In this document: positions 5,154 to 6,703 of the stretch, in pieces
How the letters are laid out: each line of letters begins with the position of its first letter
How positions within the stretch are numbered: position 1 is the stretch's first letter
Assembly (NCBI GenBank): GCA_965658375.1
Contig: CBFHSD010000086.1
Coordinates: 1 to 6,703, forward strand
Length of the DNA stretch: 6,703 nt
Reading direction: 5' to 3'
Source of the DNA: CBFHSD01 sp965658375
Lineage (GTDB): Bacteria > Bacteroidota > Bacteroidia > Flavobacteriales_G > Salibacteraceae
The notes under the pieces: model-generated
Database searches by the model: none
What the model saw: only the letters and a program-made list of their open reading frames with translations
What the model was told of the DNA's origin: nothing
Program-made: the position numbers and the translations under genes

Positions 5154-6539
5154 ATGAAAGATTTAGCAGCTCCTTTAGTAACGAATGATGCAGTAGTATT
5201 GGGTTTATTGGTCGCATTGCTAGCGTTGATATTCTACACATCATCCAGCAATAAGCCCGGTTGGAAAAAGTTCTATGGCGTTATTCCCATGTTGTTGCTC
5301 TGTTATTTCGTTCCCAGTTTGCTCACTACCTTCGGCATTGTAGCCCCTCAATGGTATGATGTACCTGAACTCATAGCTCACCTCAATGGCTTAGGCCTAG
5401 ATGTGCATGCAGAAATGTCTTTAGAAACCGTAAAAGAAGCCATGAAAGCAGGCGGTTTAGAAAGTTCTGAACTGAGCCAATTCAAACATCAGAGTCAGTT
5501 GTATTATGTGGCTTCTCGTTTTTTGCTTCCTGCCAGTTTAGTATTACTCACTTTAAGCATCAATCTGAAAGAAGTCTTTCAATTGGGACCCAAAGCACTC
5601 ATCATGTTTTTTACGGGAACCTTTGGGGTAATCATTGGCGGGCCTATCGCGATTCTATTAACCAGTTACATTGCTCCTGATGTAGTTGGGGGACAGGGGC
5701 CAGATGAGATTTGGCGTGGAATGGCTACCGTAGCCGGTTCGTGGATTGGTGGTGGAGCCAACCAAGCAGCGATGTATGAAATTTTTAAACCATCGGATAA
5801 GTTGTATTCTGTGATGATTACTGTAGATATCATCGTAGCCGAAATTTGGATGTTCTTCTTACTCCTTGGAGTAGGTAGACACAAATCCATTGATAAATGG
5901 TTAAAGGCAGACAGTTCATCTGTGGATCATCTTCAAAAGAAAATGCACGATTTCAGTCAAAAAATCGCGCGAATTGCGAGCACTACAGATTTCTTCATCA
6001 TATTAGGTTTTGGCTTTGGGGCCACAGCCGTTGGCCATTGGTTGGCCGGTGAATTGGCCCCTTTCTTTGATCAATTCGCATTGGCTAAGAAATTGAGTTT
6101 GAACTCTTCCTTCTTTTGGCTCATCGTTATTGCAACAACCTTGGGCTTGGGCTTGTCGTTTACCAAAGCAAGAAATTACGAAGGTGCTGGTGCAAGCAAA
6201 ATTGGTAGTGTGTTCATCTACATGCTTGTAGCTACTATCGGTATGAAAATGGACGTAAGAGAAATCGTTCATAACTACCAAGTGTTTGGTGTAGGCCTTA
6301 TCTGGATGGCCATACACGTATGTTTGCTCTTCATTGTCGCCAAACTCATCAAAGCACCTTATTTCTTTTTAGCCGTTGGTTCAAAAGCAAATATTGGAGG
6401 AGCAGCATCTGCTCCTGTGGTGGCAGCTGCTTTTCACCCTTCATTGGCGCCAGTGGGCGTGTTGCTTGCGGTGTTGGGCTATGCAGTGGGTACATATGGA
6501 GCTTGGCTCTGCGCCATTCTTATGTCAGGTGCAGCATAG
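5154..6539 (+). CDS. DUF819-family multi-pass membrane protein (putative transporter)
   Basis: A 461-residue integral membrane protein with about 11-12 hydrophobic segments, the first at 12-28 and the last at about 424-448. Two related motifs mark the family (PF05684, B. subtilis YjcL type): GSWIGGGANQAAM at 195-207 in the first half and GSKANIGGAASAPV at 399-412 in the second. Such paired small-residue motifs with a polar Asn are typical of inverted-repeat secondary transporters of the cation:proton antiporter / anion transporter type, to which I believe DUF819 belongs; the substrate is unknown. Other conserved stretches are SRFLLPASLVLLTLSINL (121-138) and LLAVLGYAVGTYGAWL (427-442). Residues about 64-113 form a hydrophilic stretch between helices 2 and 3, and the protein is longer than the roughly 400 residues I expect for the family. 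GltS was considered because of the Gly-rich motifs, but the motifs fit DUF819 better. It is probably co-transcribed with the gene at 6575. Confidence 0.88.
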   Translation: MKDLAAPLVTNDAVVLGLLVALLALIFYTSSSNKPGWKKFYGVIPMLLLCYFVPSLLTTFGIVAPQWYDVPELIAHLNGLGLDVHAEMSLETVKEAMKAGGLESSELSQFKHQSQLYYVASRFLLPASLVLLTLSINLKEVFQLGPKALIMFFTGTFGVIIGGPIAILLTSYIAPDVVGGQGPDEIWRGMATVAGSWIGGGANQAAMYEIFKPSDKLYSVMITVDIIVAEIWMFFLLLGVGRHKSIDKWLKADSSSVDHLQKKMHDFSQKIARIASTTDFFIILGFGFGATAVGHWLAGELAPFFDQFALAKKLSLNSSFFWLIVIATTLGLGLSFTKARNYEGAGASKIGSVFIYMLVATIGMKMDVREIVHNYQVFGVGLIWMAIHVCLLFIVAKLIKAPYFFLAVGSKANIGGAASAPVVAAAFHPSLAPVGVLLAVLGYAVGTYGAWLCAILMSGAA

Positions 6540-6574
6540 AACATTTATAATGAGAATTTCGTTAATCCATTCAT

Positions 6575-6703
6575 ATGTCTAGTTATCAAACATCAAATAG
6601 CCCAAGAAGAAGGGTAGGCTTACTTACCAGCATCATCATTTCTAGTTTATCGGTCATGTTTACCGCTTGGCTTTTGCCTGGAGTAGAAGTGGCAGATTTT
6701 ATG
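6575..6703 (+). CDS. PF04020 'phage holin family' membrane protein, C-terminus cut by the window edge
   Basis: From ATG 6575-6577 the frame is open for 43 codons to the last base. After a polar, Arg-rich start (PRRRVG at 10-15) comes a hydrophobic helix at about 16-34 followed by AWLLPGVEVADF (31-42). That LLPGV-x-V-x-x-F turn is the hallmark of the first half of PF04020, a family of about 110-130 residues with four helices. Despite the name, most members are chromosomal proteins of unknown role and nothing else here looks like phage. It begins 35 bases after the DUF819 stop with no terminator, so it is probably the next gene of that operon. An ATG at 6550 in another frame stops after ten codons. 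Family assignment rests on a short N-terminal stretch. Confidence 0.75.
   Translation, partial: MSSYQTSNSPRRRVGLLTSIIISSLSVMFTAWLLPGVEVADFM

Noticed and set aside
6003..6317. Open frame of 104 codons on the minus strand
   Set aside because: It lies antisense within the DUF819 coding region and has low-complexity, unfamily-like sequence; it is a shadow of the real gene.
5154..6539. Sodium/glutamate symporter GltS
   Set aside because: Glycine-rich motifs are suggestive, but the GSWIGGGANQAAM and GSKANIGGAASAPV pair fits DUF819, not the GltS signature.
6575..6703. Evidence for a prophage because of the holin-like protein
   Set aside because: PF04020 members are widespread chromosomal membrane proteins, and no lysin, structural gene, integrase or attachment site is seen.

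Overview
The window looks like an ordinary chromosomal stretch from a free-living, probably aquatic member of the Bacteroidota (Flavobacteriales-like). Two adjacent secreted proteins end in type IX secretion (T9SS) sorting domains with the IYPNPAK motif. A lipoprotein of a Bacteroidota-type family is present. Start codons have no Shine-Dalgarno sequence, and several upstream regions carry TAnnTTTG-like -7 boxes typical of this phylum. Base composition is moderately AT-rich. No mobile element, tRNA, rRNA or CRISPR array was seen.

Layout. From 1 to 5046 everything is on the minus strand; from 5154 to the end everything is on the plus strand. Read in the minus direction from the divergent point the genes are: a small membrane-anchored haem-binding protein with a CxxCH motif (4597-5046); a lipoprotein with a DUF6567-like N-terminal half (3841-4515); a membrane-anchored SOUL-family haem-binding protein (3184-3780); a six-bladed Kelch propeller with a T9SS tail (1908-3098), closed by a clear intrinsic terminator (1840-1887); a second T9SS cargo protein (1112-1750); a five-helix membrane protein with a GTG start (587-1042); and an exported protein of unknown function running off the left edge (1-559). 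On the plus strand a DUF819-family multi-pass membrane protein (5154-6539) is followed 35 bases later by the start of a PF04020 ('phage holin family') membrane protein that runs off the right edge (6575-6703).

Working together. The 107-base gap between the two divergent blocks can hold a promoter in each direction, and a 14-base dyad lies inside the proposed spacer of the plus-strand promoter. Two unrelated haem-binding proteins sit within about 1.9 kb on the same strand with a lipoprotein between them, which suggests, but does not prove, a shared envelope haem or redox role. The two T9SS proteins share about 55% identity over their last 71 residues, yet a terminator separates them, so they are probably transcribed independently.

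Nothing here amounts to a convincing new system. The best leads are the hydrophilic insertion in the DUF819 protein, the composite lipoprotein, the haem-protein neighbourhood, and the uncharacterised membrane/exported pair at the left edge.
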